A stretch of 64,000 nucleotides of DNA from CAVXYG01 sp963706835 (GTDB lineage: Bacteria > Actinomycetota > Actinomycetes > S36-B12 > GCA-2699445), in NCBI GenBank assembly GCA_963706835.1, contig CAVPOB010000036.1, positions 62,001 to 126,000 of the forward strand. The letters are read 5' to 3'. Under the pieces are notes generated by a model. The model saw only the letters and a program-made list of their open reading frames with translations, did no database searches and was not told where the DNA came from. Position numbers and translations under genes: made by a program. Shown one piece after another: positions 27,349-36,766 of this stretch (position 1 is its first letter; every line of letters begins with the position of its first letter).

Positions 27349-27618
27349 ATGGGCACCACACCACAGGACAGCGGCGGTTTCGACGACATGCCGCCGCTTG
27401 ACGATGAGTGGGTGAGGGGCGCCGCGAAGCGGGAGGAATCCGCTGAGGACCGGGCGGCCCGCCTGCGCCGGATCGCCGCGGAGCACGAGCGCATCCAGCG
27501 GCAGATGGAGGCCGACCGGCGCAGCGCCGCCACGCAGCACCGCAGCGATCAGTGGCGGCCCTGGATCATCGGCTTGGCCATCATCGCGGCGCTGACGCTC
27601 GTCTTCATCATTCTCTAA
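27349..27618 (+). CDS. Small C-tail-anchored membrane protein
   Basis: A protein of 89 residues. The N-terminal 65 residues are charged and helical (EESAEDRAARLRRIAAEHER, then IQRQMEADRRS), probably a coiled coil, and the C-terminus WIIGLAIIAALTLVFIIL is one membrane helix. GGAGACC precedes the ATG at 27349 with good spacing. Topology suggests the coil faces the cytoplasm. Function unknown. Its 3' end overlaps that of the convergent oxidase gene by 11 bases. Confidence 0.75.
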   Translation: MGTTPQDSGGFDDMPPLDDEWVRGAAKREESAEDRAARLRRIAAEHERIQRQMEADRRSAATQHRSDQWRPWIIGLAIIAALTLVFIIL

Positions 27619-28885
27619 GTCGGTCCGGCACGGGGCCGAGCAGTCGTGCCGCGGCCGCTGCGCCGTGCTCGCCGCTGACGATCGCGCCCTGGATGCTCGG
27701 TGTGCTGCGGTGGTCCCCGATGACGAGGGTGCGCTCGGACAGCACGGGGTTGCGCCGCAGCGGGGCGCCTGGCTCGTGGCGCGGCAGCGCGTGCCGTATC
27801 GGGTAGCGGCCGATCGCTTCCAGGCTCTGCGGCGACCGATCGAGCAGGCGAGCACATTCCTGCCGGGCGGATTCGGCGGCGGCGGTGCCGTCGTGGTGAC
27901 CGACCGCGGTGGCGGCCACGAGGTGCCGGCCGGCGGGGCCGTACTCCGGGGCTGCCGCGGTCATCACCGCCACATTGCAGAGCATCGGCGAGCCTGAGCC
28001 GTCCACGAGCAGAACCGGGTCCGCCTCGACCGCATCCGCGGCGAAGTACCACGTGGTCAACGCGCCCATCGGAGGCGTTGCCAGGCCGGGCAGGAGCCCT
28101 GCCGCCGCGGGGCCATCGGTGGCGATCAGCACAACCCGGCCGGCGACCGCGCCGGTACCGGTCTCGACCAGGCCCTCGCGGACCGCTGCGACTGGCGTGG
28201 CGGTGCGCACGGCAGCGGCGGGGAGGTCATCGGCGAGCTGTGCGGGAAGAGCCTGCATGCCGCGGGCCGGGACGGCCGGGGTGCCGCGGACGAAGCTGCG
28301 CAGCACGAGGTCGGCGTACCGGCGGCTGGTCTGCAGCTGTTCGTCTGCGAAGACGCCGGACAAGAAGGGTGCCACGACACGCTCCAGTGCCCGACGGCCG
28401 ACGCCCCAGGACGCCAGTGCCTCGCCAATCGGGCGGTCGGGCCGCTGCCGCAGCCGATGCACGGGCTCAGTGCCGCAGGCCGCCGCATATGCAGCGAACG
28501 ACGCGAGTTCCCAAGCCGGTGCCGGGTGGCCGCGCAGGCTGCTCCACGCCGCGGGCAGGGCTTCCCGAGGTGCGCGCCGCGGGTCGGCCAGACGCTGGCG
28601 GCGACCGTCGCGGACGACGTCGACACCGGCGGAGAAGGCTCGCAGATCCAGCGCGGGGTAGTCGAAGGTCCGCCTTCCAGCTGGGTAGGCCGGGTTGAAG
28701 AGCTGGAAGCCGCAGTCGAGCTGGAACCCGTCCACCAGATCGGTGCGAATGCGCCCGCCCACCGTGTCCTGCTGCTCCAGCACGAGCACGTCGTAGCCGA
28801 GTCGGTGCAAGATGCGGGCCGCGATGAGCCCCGCCAACCCGGCGCCGACGACTACTGCGTCGAAGGTTTCCCCGGCTGCCGCCAT
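27608..28885 (-). CDS. NAD(P)/FAD-dependent amine oxidase-like protein
   Basis: A flavoprotein of 425 residues in the amine oxidase/phytoene-desaturase-like superfamily. The N-terminal dinucleotide motif VVVGAGLAGLIAARILHRLG is followed by VLVLEQQDTVGGRIRT, and the C-terminal FAD segment is LVIGDHRSTPSIQGAIVSGE. Substrate is unknown; a link to carotenoid metabolism for the rhodopsin would be speculation. ATG 28885 removes a 20-residue leader and places the fold immediately. It is divergent from the DUF255 gene. Confidence 0.88.
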   Translation of the reverse strand: MAAAGETFDAVVVGAGLAGLIAARILHRLGYDVLVLEQQDTVGGRIRTDLVDGFQLDCGFQLFNPAYPAGRRTFDYPALDLRAFSAGVDVVRDGRRQRLADPRRAPREALPAAWSSLRGHPAPAWELASFAAYAAACGTEPVHRLRQRPDRPIGEALASWGVGRRALERVVAPFLSGVFADEQLQTSRRYADLVLRSFVRGTPAVPARGMQALPAQLADDLPAAAVRTATPVAAVREGLVETGTGAVAGRVVLIATDGPAAAGLLPGLATPPMGALTTWYFAADAVEADPVLLVDGSGSPMLCNVAVMTAAAPEYGPAGRHLVAATAVGHHDGTAAAESARQECARLLDRSPQSLEAIGRYPIRHALPRHEPGAPLRRNPVLSERTLVIGDHRSTPSIQGAIVSGEHGAAAAARLLGPVPDRLRE

Positions 28886-28964
28886 GCCTTCACGGTAGGG
28901 GGCGGCGGTGCGGCGCGCGGCGCCGCCTCGCACACTGGATATCACTCTGCCCAGAGGGAGCGCT

Positions 28965-31025
28965 GTGACGAACCGCCTTGCCCGTTCCGCGAGTCCGTAC
29001 CTGCTGCAGCATGCCGAGAACCCGGTCGACTGGTGGGAATGGGGCCCGGATGCGTTCGCTGAGGCCCGGCGCCGCGATGTCCCGGTGCTGCTGTCTGTGG
29101 GCTACGCGGCCTGTCACTGGTGCCACGTGATGGCGCACGAGTCGTTCGACGACACCCAGCTCGCCGCGATGCTGAACGACGGGTTCGTCGCGATCAAGGT
29201 GGACCGGGAGGAACGGCCCGACATCGACGCGATCTACATGCGGGCCACCCAGTTGCTGACCGGCAGCGGCGGCTGGCCCATGACGGTGTTCCTGGACCAC
29301 GAGGCCCGGCCGTTCCACGCCGGGACCTACTTCCCGCCGGTGGACCGGCACGGCATGCCGGGCTTCGGGCGGGTGCTGGCCAGTGTTACGGGCGTGTGGC
29401 GCAGCGACCGGCCACGCGTCGCGGCGCTGGCAGAGCGCCTGGCCGAGGCGATCCGCAGCGTCGATGCCAGCGCGAGCGGACCGATCGATCCGACGGCCGC
29501 ATTGGTCAGCTCAGGTCCGGGCGCTACCGCCGATCCGGGGACCGAGGCGGTGGCGGCGCTGGAGGAGCACTTCGATCCAGTCCACGGCGGATTCGGGGGC
29601 GCCCCGAAGTTCCCCCCGAGCACCGCCTGCGAGTTCCTCCTGCGCCACCACGGGCGCACCGGCAACCCGATGGCGCTGACCATGGCCGAACTCACCTGCA
29701 CGTCCATGGCGCGGGGCGGCATGTACGACCAGCTCGGCGGCGGGTTCGCCCGCTACAGCGTCGATGCCGCTTGGGTCGTGCCGCACTTCGAGAAGATGCT
29801 GTACGACAACGCGCTGCTAGCCCGGGTCTATCTGCACCTGTGGCGGGCGACCGGTTCGGCGCTGGCGCGACGCGTGGCGCACGAGACCTGCACGTTCCTG
29901 TTGCGGGAGTTGCGCACTGAGCAGGGCGGCTTCGCGAGTTCCCTGGACGCCGATAGTGACCCGGTGCTGCCCGGGCAGCAGCGCGAAGGGGCCTACTACG
30001 TGTGGTCGCCGCAGCAGTTGCGCGACGTGCTCGGCCGTGAGGCGGAAGAGGTCGAGCGCTGGCTGTCGGTGGATGAGCTGGGGACGTTCGAGCACGGCAC
30101 CTCGGTGCTGCAGCTGCTGGAGGACCCGCCGGCGCCGGATGTCTGGGAGGCGGTGCGTGCCCGACTGCTGGACGCGCGGGAGCGTCGCCCCCGGCCGGCC
30201 CGCGACGACAAGGTGGTGGCGGGCTGGAACGGCTTGGCGATCGCCGCGCTCGCGGAGGCGGGCATCCTGCTGCAGGAGCCCCGGTTCGTCGCCGCGGCCG
30301 AGGAGTGCGCCGAGTTGCTGCTGTGCGTGCACCTGGCTGACGGCCGCCTGCGCCGGGTGTCGCGAGATGGTGCCGCAGGGCTGGCCGACGCTGTGCTGGA
30401 GGACTACGGCGGCCTCGCCGAGGGTCTGCTCACGCTGTACCAGGCCACCGGTCGGGCGCCGTGGCTCGCCGCCGCCGAACAGTTGATCGTCACCGCCCGC
30501 AAACGGTTCGGCGATGGCGGGGCGGGCTTCTTCGACACCGCCGAGGACGCCGAACCGCTGCTGACGCGGCTGCGGGATTCGGCCGACCATCCGCTGCCGT
30601 CGGGATGGGCCCTGCTGAGCGGCGCGATGCTCACGCTTGCGGCACTGACCGGCGACGAGGAGTTGCGCGGCGCTGCCCGGGACGCCACCGCCGCGCTGCT
30701 GGTGCGGCCGGGCGGTTCGGATGCCCGGTTCGCCGGTTGGGCGATGGCGGTGCGGGAGGCGCTGGTCACCGGTCCGCTGGAGGTCGCCATCGTCGGGGAG
30801 CCGGGCGGCGAGCTGCACCGCACCGCGATGTCGGGGACCTCGCCGGGGCTGGTGGTCGCCGTCGGGGAGGTGGCGACGCCGTACCCGGGGCTGCTGGCCG
30901 ACCGGTCTCGGCTCGACGGCAGGGCCACGGCCTACGTCTGCCGCAACTTCTCCTGCCGACTGCCCACCGACGATTCCGCGGAGCTCGCCGAGCAGGTCGC
31001 CGAGATCGCCCGCCTGCGAGGCTGA
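28965..31025 (+). CDS. DUF255 thioredoxin-like / glycosidase-fold protein (YyaL family)
   Basis: A cytoplasmic protein of 686 residues. The N-terminal domain is the thioredoxin-like DUF255: SPYLLQHAENPVDWWEWGPD, then GYAACHWCHVM with the Cys50-x-x-Cys53 pair, KVDREERPDIDAIYM and GGWPMTVFLDHEARPFHAGT. The rest is an alpha/alpha toroid as in N-acyl-glucosamine epimerases (GMYDQLGGGFARYSVDAAW, PHFEKMLYDNALL, VVAGWNGLAIAALAEAG). The family is widespread and its function unproven. GAGGGAG precedes the GTG start. The helical-repeat gene follows 73 bases later. Confidence 0.93.
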   Translation: MTNRLARSASPYLLQHAENPVDWWEWGPDAFAEARRRDVPVLLSVGYAACHWCHVMAHESFDDTQLAAMLNDGFVAIKVDREERPDIDAIYMRATQLLTGSGGWPMTVFLDHEARPFHAGTYFPPVDRHGMPGFGRVLASVTGVWRSDRPRVAALAERLAEAIRSVDASASGPIDPTAALVSSGPGATADPGTEAVAALEEHFDPVHGGFGGAPKFPPSTACEFLLRHHGRTGNPMALTMAELTCTSMARGGMYDQLGGGFARYSVDAAWVVPHFEKMLYDNALLARVYLHLWRATGSALARRVAHETCTFLLRELRTEQGGFASSLDADSDPVLPGQQREGAYYVWSPQQLRDVLGREAEEVERWLSVDELGTFEHGTSVLQLLEDPPAPDVWEAVRARLLDARERRPRPARDDKVVAGWNGLAIAALAEAGILLQEPRFVAAAEECAELLLCVHLADGRLRRVSRDGAAGLADAVLEDYGGLAEGLLTLYQATGRAPWLAAAEQLIVTARKRFGDGGAGFFDTAEDAEPLLTRLRDSADHPLPSGWALLSGAMLTLAALTGDEELRGAARDATAALLVRPGGSDARFAGWAMAVREALVTGPLEVAIVGEPGGELHRTAMSGTSPGLVVAVGEVATPYPGLLADRSRLDGRATAYVCRNFSCRLPTDDSAELAEQVAEIARLRG

Positions 31026-31098
31026 TCGGGCGTACGGTGCTGCCCAAGGGCGAGCAGCGCCGTGCAGCGCGACGCAGGGTGCTGGGAGAGGCGGGCCC

Positions 31099-31938
31099 AT
31101 GGCGACGACCCCGTCCCGGGAACCGGCGGGCGGCGAGGCAGCGTATTGGCGTCGGCGCGCCGAGCAGGAAGCGGCGTTCAAGCAGACCGTCCTGCAGGCA
31201 TGGGAGGAGCAGGTCGAGGCGGTGGCCGACCCGGCCGCGCGGGACCGGGTCCTGGCGGCGCTGGCCGCTGCGGCGGCGACCACCGGCGCGGTGGAGGATG
31301 CCCTCGAAGCGGTGCGCCGCATCAGCGACCCGAAGACCCGCGGCTTCGCCCTCGGCCCGCTGTTCGGCGCGCTGGCGCAGGCCGGGCGCGCCGGGGACGT
31401 GCTGGAACTGGCCGACAGCGTCACCGATGAGCGGATCCGGTCGGAGGTGCAGGCGCAGGCCGTGACGGCGCTGGCCGACGCGGACGCCCTGGATGAGGCG
31501 CATGCGCTCGCCGGGCGGATCGAGGTGCGCTTCCTGCGGTCCCGGGCGCTGGAGCGGGTGGTCGCAGCCGCAGTGCGCTTGGGTCGGATCGACACTGCCC
31601 GGCAGATCGCCGATTCCATCGAGGACGCCGATCCGCATGACCTGGCCGAGCAGGAAGCGGCAGGGGCGATGGCCGAGGCGGGACGCTGGGACGCCGCCCG
31701 GGAGATGGCGGCCACCATCGCCGACGCCGGGCAGCGCGACCAGGCCCGCCTGCACATCGCCCTAGCCGCCTGCTTCTGGCGCAAGCAGGCCGTGGCGGAG
31801 GAGATGATCGCGCTGATCGAGGGCGCGCCGGCGCGGCGGCAGGCGCAGCAGGCGCTGGCGATCGCCCGGGGCGTGGCTGCTCAGCGATCCCAGCAGCGCC
31901 GCGCGGGCCGTTCCCCGGGTGCCGCTACGGCTGGCTGA
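31099..31938 (+). CDS. Alpha-helical repeat protein
   Basis: A protein of 279 residues made of repeated helical hairpins of about 31 residues (ALEAVRRISDPKTRGFALG, VLELADSVTDERIRSEVQAQ, AHALAGRIEVRFLRSRALER, ARQIADSIEDADPHDLAEQE, AREMAATIADAGQRDQARLH). The phase AxxxAxxIxDxxxRxxA recurs about six times, so it is an alpha-solenoid likely to bind a protein partner. No membrane segment. It may be cotranscribed with the DUF255 gene. Confidence 0.8.
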   Translation: MATTPSREPAGGEAAYWRRRAEQEAAFKQTVLQAWEEQVEAVADPAARDRVLAALAAAAATTGAVEDALEAVRRISDPKTRGFALGPLFGALAQAGRAGDVLELADSVTDERIRSEVQAQAVTALADADALDEAHALAGRIEVRFLRSRALERVVAAAVRLGRIDTARQIADSIEDADPHDLAEQEAAGAMAEAGRWDAAREMAATIADAGQRDQARLHIALAACFWRKQAVAEEMIALIEGAPARRQAQQALAIARGVAAQRSQQRRAGRSPGAATAG

Positions 31939-32226
31939 GATCCCCGAGCCCGGCACCCATCATGAAGCCGACCGGGTTGCCGCTGAAGGGCACGTCGACC
32001 AGCCAGACGCCCAGCGGTGATGAGCACCATGTCCCATGGGGCGACCAGAAGCACGGCGCGTTCTTGCCGATGTTGACCCGGCTGGGCCGGATCGGCATGA
32101 CGGTCGGCTGTCCCAGTGTCCCGCTCCCGCACCCTGCCGGTGCTGGTGATGAACGTCCCGATGAACGTCAGGATGGGGTCGATGATGGCCGGGAACGCGG
32201 CCCGTGGGCAGATGCCGCGACGCCAA
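31925..32226 (-). pseudogene. Frameshifted remnant of unknown gene
   Basis: On the minus strand one frame reads AFPAIIDPILTFIGTFITST (about 32150-32210) and, after a shift, GQPTVMPIRPSRVNIGKNAP, then CFWSPHGTWCSSPLGVWLVD and GFMMGAGLGDLSQP with a stop at 31925-31927. The two stretches look like one protein broken near 32110. I do not recognise the family. Between here and 32567 no other gene is visible. Confidence 0.35.
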
Positions 32227-32567
32227 CCCACGCCAAGCCGTTCGGGTGCTTCACCGCCGGATCAGGGGCCGCCTGTCTGCGTGCTCCCGTTGTCGGGGTC
32301 GCGGTACCGGGTAGGCCGGTGGCCAGTCCGCCCTTGCGTCGGCGGTTGGCCGGCAGCGGCAGCGTTGCGGGTCGCTGGCGTCCGTGATCTGCTTCCAGCC
32401 CGGATGGTCCACAGGCCCCCCGCGTCGTGGGCCACCCCAACACGGGCCAGCGCACAGCTCCCTACCGACCGCGTCCCGGATCTCGACACCCGTGCCAACC
32501 CGTGCGCCGGCGTCGGGCCGGCCTGACTTAGGGTGGCGGCAGTCGCACTGCATCGCAGGAGGTCCCC

Positions 32568-33938
32568 ATGGATGACACCGTCCGCCGGCACAAGATCGTG
32601 CTCGACGAAGACGAGATGCCCACCACCTGGTACAACGTCATCGCCGACCTGCCAGCGCCGCCGCCCCCGCCCCTGCACCCGGGCACCAAGGAGCCGGTCG
32701 GTCCGGATGCGCTCGAGCCGCTGTTCCCGATGGACCTGATCATGCAGGAAGTGGCCACCGACCGGTACATCGACATCCCCGGCGGTGTGCTCGACGTCTA
32801 CCGGCAGTGGCGGCCCTCCCCGCTGTACCGGGCGCACCGGTTGGAGCAGGCCCTCGGCACGCCGGCCAGGATCTACTACAAGTGGGAGGGCGTGAGCCCG
32901 GCCGGGTCGCACAAGACCAACACCTCGGTGCCGCAGGCGTACTACAACGCCAAGGCAGGCGTCGGCAAGATCACCACGGAGACCGGCGCCGGCCAGTGGG
33001 GGACTGCGCTGGCGTTCGCGGGTGCGCTCTACGGCCTGGACATCGAGGTCTGGCAGGTCGGGGCCAGCTACGACCAGAAGCCGTACCGCCGGATCATGAT
33101 GGAGACCTTCGGCGGCACGGTGCACCGCTCCCCGTCACCGTTGACGGCGGCCGGACGCGCGGTGCTGGAGCAGGACCCGAACCACCCCGGATCGCTGGGC
33201 CTGGCCATCTCCGAGGCCGTCGAGGTGGCGGCCCAGGACCCGGGCACCAAGTACGCGCTGGGCTCGGTGCTCAATCACGTGCTGCTGCACCAGACGGTCA
33301 TCGGCGAGGAGGCGCTGCTGCAGTTCGCCAAGATCGGCGAGAAGCCCGACCTCATCGTCGGCTGCACCGGCGGCGGCTCGAACTTCGCGGGACTGTCCTT
33401 CCCGTTCCTGCGCGAGAAGCTGGCCGGGAACATGGACCCGGTGATCCGGGCGGTGGAGCCGGTCTCTTGCCCGAGCCTCACCCGCGGGGTGTACGCCTAT
33501 GACTTCGGCGACATCGCCGGGATGACGCCCCTGTTGAAGATGCACACCCTCGGGCACGAGTTCATCCCGGACCCGATCCACGCCGGTGGCTTGCGCTACC
33601 ACGGCATGGCGCCGCTCATCAGCCACGTGTACGAGTTGGGCCTGATGGAGGCGCTGGCGCTGCCGCAGACCGAGTGCTTCGCAGCGGCGCTGCAGTTCGC
33701 GCGCACCGAGGGCATCGTGCCGGCGCCGGAGCCGACGCATGCGATCGCGGCGGCGATCCGGGAGGCGCTGGCCTGCAAGGAGACCGGCGAGGAGAAGGTC
33801 ATCCTCACGGCGCTGTGCGGGCACGGCCACTTCGACATGGCCGCCTACGACGCCTACCTGCGCGGTGCCATGGTGGATGAGGACATGACCGACGAGCGGC
33901 TCGCGCCGGCACTGGCCGGGATCCCCTCGCTGACCTGA
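32568..33938 (+). CDS. Tryptophan synthase beta chain-like protein, TrpB2 type
   Basis: A PLP enzyme of 456 residues. It has the TrpB2-type N-terminal extension and domain: RPSPLYRAHRLEQAL, then YYKWEGVSPAGSHKTNTS with Schiff-base Lys116, ETGAGQWGTALAFA, and the phosphate-binding GCTGGGSNFAG. TrpB2 enzymes make tryptophan from indole or serine without TrpA, acting as standalone or indole-salvage enzymes. No trpA, trpC or other trp genes lie nearby, in line with that. AGGAGG seven bases before the ATG is a strong ribosome binding site. Confidence 0.95.
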   Translation: MDDTVRRHKIVLDEDEMPTTWYNVIADLPAPPPPPLHPGTKEPVGPDALEPLFPMDLIMQEVATDRYIDIPGGVLDVYRQWRPSPLYRAHRLEQALGTPARIYYKWEGVSPAGSHKTNTSVPQAYYNAKAGVGKITTETGAGQWGTALAFAGALYGLDIEVWQVGASYDQKPYRRIMMETFGGTVHRSPSPLTAAGRAVLEQDPNHPGSLGLAISEAVEVAAQDPGTKYALGSVLNHVLLHQTVIGEEALLQFAKIGEKPDLIVGCTGGGSNFAGLSFPFLREKLAGNMDPVIRAVEPVSCPSLTRGVYAYDFGDIAGMTPLLKMHTLGHEFIPDPIHAGGLRYHGMAPLISHVYELGLMEALALPQTECFAAALQFARTEGIVPAPEPTHAIAAAIREALACKETGEEKVILTALCGHGHFDMAAYDAYLRGAMVDEDMTDERLAPALAGIPSLT

Positions 33939-33962
33939 CGGGATCGAGGCCCGCGCCCGGCT

Positions 33963-34040
33963 GGGAGATGCTGCGCAATCTCCCAACGGAAGATGGGCTC
34001 TTCGGCTCCCTGAGGGCGCAGAAGCCCGGTTTCCGTTGGG
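33963..34040. terminator. Nested hairpins between convergent trpB2 and ABC permease genes
   Basis: GGGAGAT at 33963-33969 pairs with ATCTCCC at 33978-33984. CCCAACGGAA at 33982-33991 pairs with TTCCGTTGGG at 34031-34040. The two stems share bases 33982-33984, so they are mutually exclusive. Either could end transcription from one side. Confidence 0.7.
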
Positions 34041-34115
34041 AAATCCGGTGGTGGGCCGCCGCTGCGGGTGGTGCGGGCCAACCCGCGGGCTGGGCGTGGC
34101 AAGGTCGCCACCGCC

Positions 34116-35840
34116 TCAGCGGGAACGGCGGGGCTCCCATCGGAACCACCGCAGGGCCACCAGCGCCGCGCCGGCCAGCCATCCGGCCATGACCAGCAGA
34201 TGCCCCCAGAACGCGCCGTCGAGCGCCCCGCCGCTGGTGGCGGTCACCGCCGCCGCCACCGCGTGCCGCAGCGGGAAGGCCCACCCGATCGCATTCAGCA
34301 CCGCGGGCATCTCCTCGACCGCGATGAAGATGTCCGAGACGAACGACAGCGGGAGCAGCAGCGACAGCGTGGCCGCGACGACCGCCTGGGGTCCGTCGAC
34401 CAGGCTCACCAGGGCCAGCCCGCAGGCGGCGAAGCACATGATCGCCAGGGTGAAGACCAGCAGTGTCGGCAGCCAGCGGCCCGGCGGGAGGCTGACCCCG
34501 AATGCCGCGGCACCCACGCCGAACACCAGCGTCACGGTGAGCAGTCCCACCAGCAGCGAGGACGCGATGTGGCCCACCAGGTAGGACCAGGGCGGCATGG
34601 GGGTGCCCCGCAGCCGCTTCAGCACGCCCTGGCCGCGCTGCTCGGCAATCCCGCCGGCGAGATTGACGAAGGCGGCCACCGCCACGCCGTACACGGCGAA
34701 TCCCGCGGCCAGGTACTGGGCCAGCGGCAGGCCCGCCCATTCCGCGTCCTCGCCGCTGACGACGGCGAAGAACGACAGCATGAGCAGCGGGAACAGGACG
34801 GAGAAGAAGACCGACATCGGATCGCGGGCGACCTGCGCCAGCGCGTACCGGGTCTGGCCCAGGGCGTACCCCCAACTGCTCGGTGCGCCTGAGTCGATGA
34901 CCGTGATCTGCCCGGCCGCACGCTCCTCGACCGGGGGCTCGAGGGCGTTGGCGTCACCGAGGCCTGCCTCCGCTTCGGCGGCTGCCTCCGGTGAGGCTGC
35001 CCGATGCTTCCCGCGCCGGGTCGATACCCCGCCGCTCGGCTCCCAGGTCAGTGCCTGCCGGGCGATGACGATCCCGGCCACCAGCCAGGTTGCCATGACG
35101 GCGATGTTCCCCCAGTCGGGGATGCTGGCGTCGATGTAGGGGTTGAATCCGTCGGTAAACGACTCCACGAACGGCTGCAGCGGGAACACCGCGGCGATCC
35201 GGTCCATCCAGGTCGGCAGGTCCCCGATGCCGAAGATGCCGGAGACGAAGGCCAGCAGGATCAGGCTGGTGTTGGCGAAGGCGGTGGCGGCGTTCGGGGT
35301 GGGGGCGACGGCAGCGACGGCCAGGCCCAGTGCCGTGAAGCAGGAGGCGCCCACGACGAAGGTGAGCAGCAGCGCCGGGATGTTGGCTGCGATGATCTGC
35401 ACGTCGTAGAACACCACCCCGACCGTGATCATGATGACCACCGCCAGGGAGGCCACCCAGACCGCCGACAGCACCCGGCCGGCCAGCTGCACCCACGGCC
35501 GCAGCGGGGTGCCCCGCAGTCGCTTCAGCACCCCGGACTGCCGGGCGTAGGCCAGCGAGATGGCCAGGGACATGTAGCAGGCCATGCCGGTGGCGAAGAC
35601 CGCGAACACCGGCGCCGTGTACTGCGCCAACCGCAGGCCGGTCTCATCGTCGATCACCGCGTTGCCGTAGATGGCGGACAGCACGACGAGGAAGGTCAGC
35701 GGGAACACCAGCGTGAAGAACGCCGCGAACGGATTGCGCCAGAAGTTCCGGTTGGCATAGCGGAACTGGCTCCACAACTGGCGCGGGGTCGGCACCGGGT
35801 CCGCCGGCCGTGCCGCGGCTCGGGCCACCGCCGTGCTCAT
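34116..35840 (-). CDS. ABC-2 type exporter permease, two permease domains fused
   Basis: A membrane protein of 574 residues consisting of two homologous ABC-2 permease units. Unit one is about residues 20-270 (FRYANRNFWRNPFAAFFTLV, GVLKRLRGTPLRPWVQLAGR) and unit two about 330-574 (LAQVARDPMSVFFSVLFPLL, GVLKRLRGTPMPPWSYLVGH). Each has about six helices, so the single chain supplies a full dimeric channel. The hydrophilic linker at 275-330 is Ala/Glu-rich. With the ATPase gene upstream (ATGA overlap) it makes a drug, lipid or polysaccharide exporter; substrate unknown. ATG 35840 starts MSTAVARAAARPADP. Confidence 0.9.
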   Translation of the reverse strand: MSTAVARAAARPADPVPTPRQLWSQFRYANRNFWRNPFAAFFTLVFPLTFLVVLSAIYGNAVIDDETGLRLAQYTAPVFAVFATGMACYMSLAISLAYARQSGVLKRLRGTPLRPWVQLAGRVLSAVWVASLAVVIMITVGVVFYDVQIIAANIPALLLTFVVGASCFTALGLAVAAVAPTPNAATAFANTSLILLAFVSGIFGIGDLPTWMDRIAAVFPLQPFVESFTDGFNPYIDASIPDWGNIAVMATWLVAGIVIARQALTWEPSGGVSTRRGKHRAASPEAAAEAEAGLGDANALEPPVEERAAGQITVIDSGAPSSWGYALGQTRYALAQVARDPMSVFFSVLFPLLMLSFFAVVSGEDAEWAGLPLAQYLAAGFAVYGVAVAAFVNLAGGIAEQRGQGVLKRLRGTPMPPWSYLVGHIASSLLVGLLTVTLVFGVGAAAFGVSLPPGRWLPTLLVFTLAIMCFAACGLALVSLVDGPQAVVAATLSLLLPLSFVSDIFIAVEEMPAVLNAIGWAFPLRHAVAAAVTATSGGALDGAFWGHLLVMAGWLAGAALVALRWFRWEPRRSR

Positions 35841-36766
35841 TGGTTGTTCCCCTGGGTCAGATCGAGGTACACGTCCTCCAGGCTGGGCCGGCTGGTGGTG
35901 AGCCCGACCAGTTGGATGCCGCGCTCCAGCGCCCACGACGTGAGGGCGTGCAGGTCCGCGGTGGGGTCCGCGGAGCCGAGGTCGATCTGGTTGCCGTGCG
36001 TGCGGGGGCGTCCCAGCCCAACCGCCGGCAGATCATCCGGCCCCAGGCCGTCGGGCAGGTCGAAGGAGATCACCGCGTCCACCCCGCCTGCGGCGACGAG
36101 TCCCGCGGGGGTGTCCAGTGCCACCAGGCGTCCGGACTGGATCACCGCGACCCGGTCGGCGAGGTGCTCGGCCTCCTCCATGTAGTGCGTCGTCAGCAGG
36201 ATGGTGGTGCCGAGGTCCCGCAGCGAGGCGATGAGGTCCCAGGCCTGCCGCCGGGCCGAGGGGTCGAACCCGGTGGTCGGTTCGTCGAGGAACAGCAGTT
36301 CCGGATCGCCGACCAGCCCCAGTGCCAGGTCGAGCCGGCGGCGCTGACCGCCGGAGAGGGTCTTGGTCCGCGCCTTCGCCTTGTCCGACAGCCCGACGCG
36401 CTCGATGACCTCGGCCACGTCCCGGTGCTTCGGGTACAGCCCGGCGTACATGGTCACCAGTTCGCGGACGGTGAACTCCTCATCGAAGCCGGCCTCCTGC
36501 AGCACGATCCCGATCCGCTGCCGGTAGGCGCTACCGCCGGTCTGCGGGTCCATCCCCAGCACGGTGACGCTGCCCCCGGAGCGGTGCCGGTGGCCCTCCA
36601 GGATCTCCACCGTGGTCGTCTTGCCGGCGCCGTTGGGTCCCAGGAATGCGAACACCTCGCCGGGCTCGATGGTGAAGCTCAGCCCATCGACTGCTCGCAG
36701 GTCCCCGTAGTGCTTGCGCAGTTCATCGACGACCACGACCGGGCCGTCCTGGGTCTGAGGTCTCAT
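35837..36766 (-). CDS. ABC exporter ATP-binding protein
   Basis: The ATPase of 309 residues that drives the fused permease. Walker A GPNGAGKT is at residues 43-50, the signature is LSGGQRRRLDLALGLVGDPE and Walker B LLFLDEPTTGFDP, with the switch His in LLTTHYMEEAEHLA. The C-terminal region after 220 is the extension typical of DrrA-type ATPases. The gene is first in its operon and overlaps the permease by four bases. Confidence 0.95.
   Translation of the reverse strand: MRPQTQDGPVVVVDELRKHYGDLRAVDGLSFTIEPGEVFAFLGPNGAGKTTTVEILEGHRHRSGGSVTVLGMDPQTGGSAYRQRIGIVLQEAGFDEEFTVRELVTMYAGLYPKHRDVAEVIERVGLSDKAKARTKTLSGGQRRRLDLALGLVGDPELLFLDEPTTGFDPSARRQAWDLIASLRDLGTTILLTTHYMEEAEHLADRVAVIQSGRLVALDTPAGLVAAGGVDAVISFDLPDGLGPDDLPAVGLGRPRTHGNQIDLGSADPTADLHALTSWALERGIQLVGLTTSRPSLEDVYLDLTQGNNQ

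Noticed and set aside
29817..31784. Minus-strand frame of 655 residues
   Set aside because: It is antisense to the DUF255 and helical-repeat genes, which have clear families or periodicity on the plus strand.
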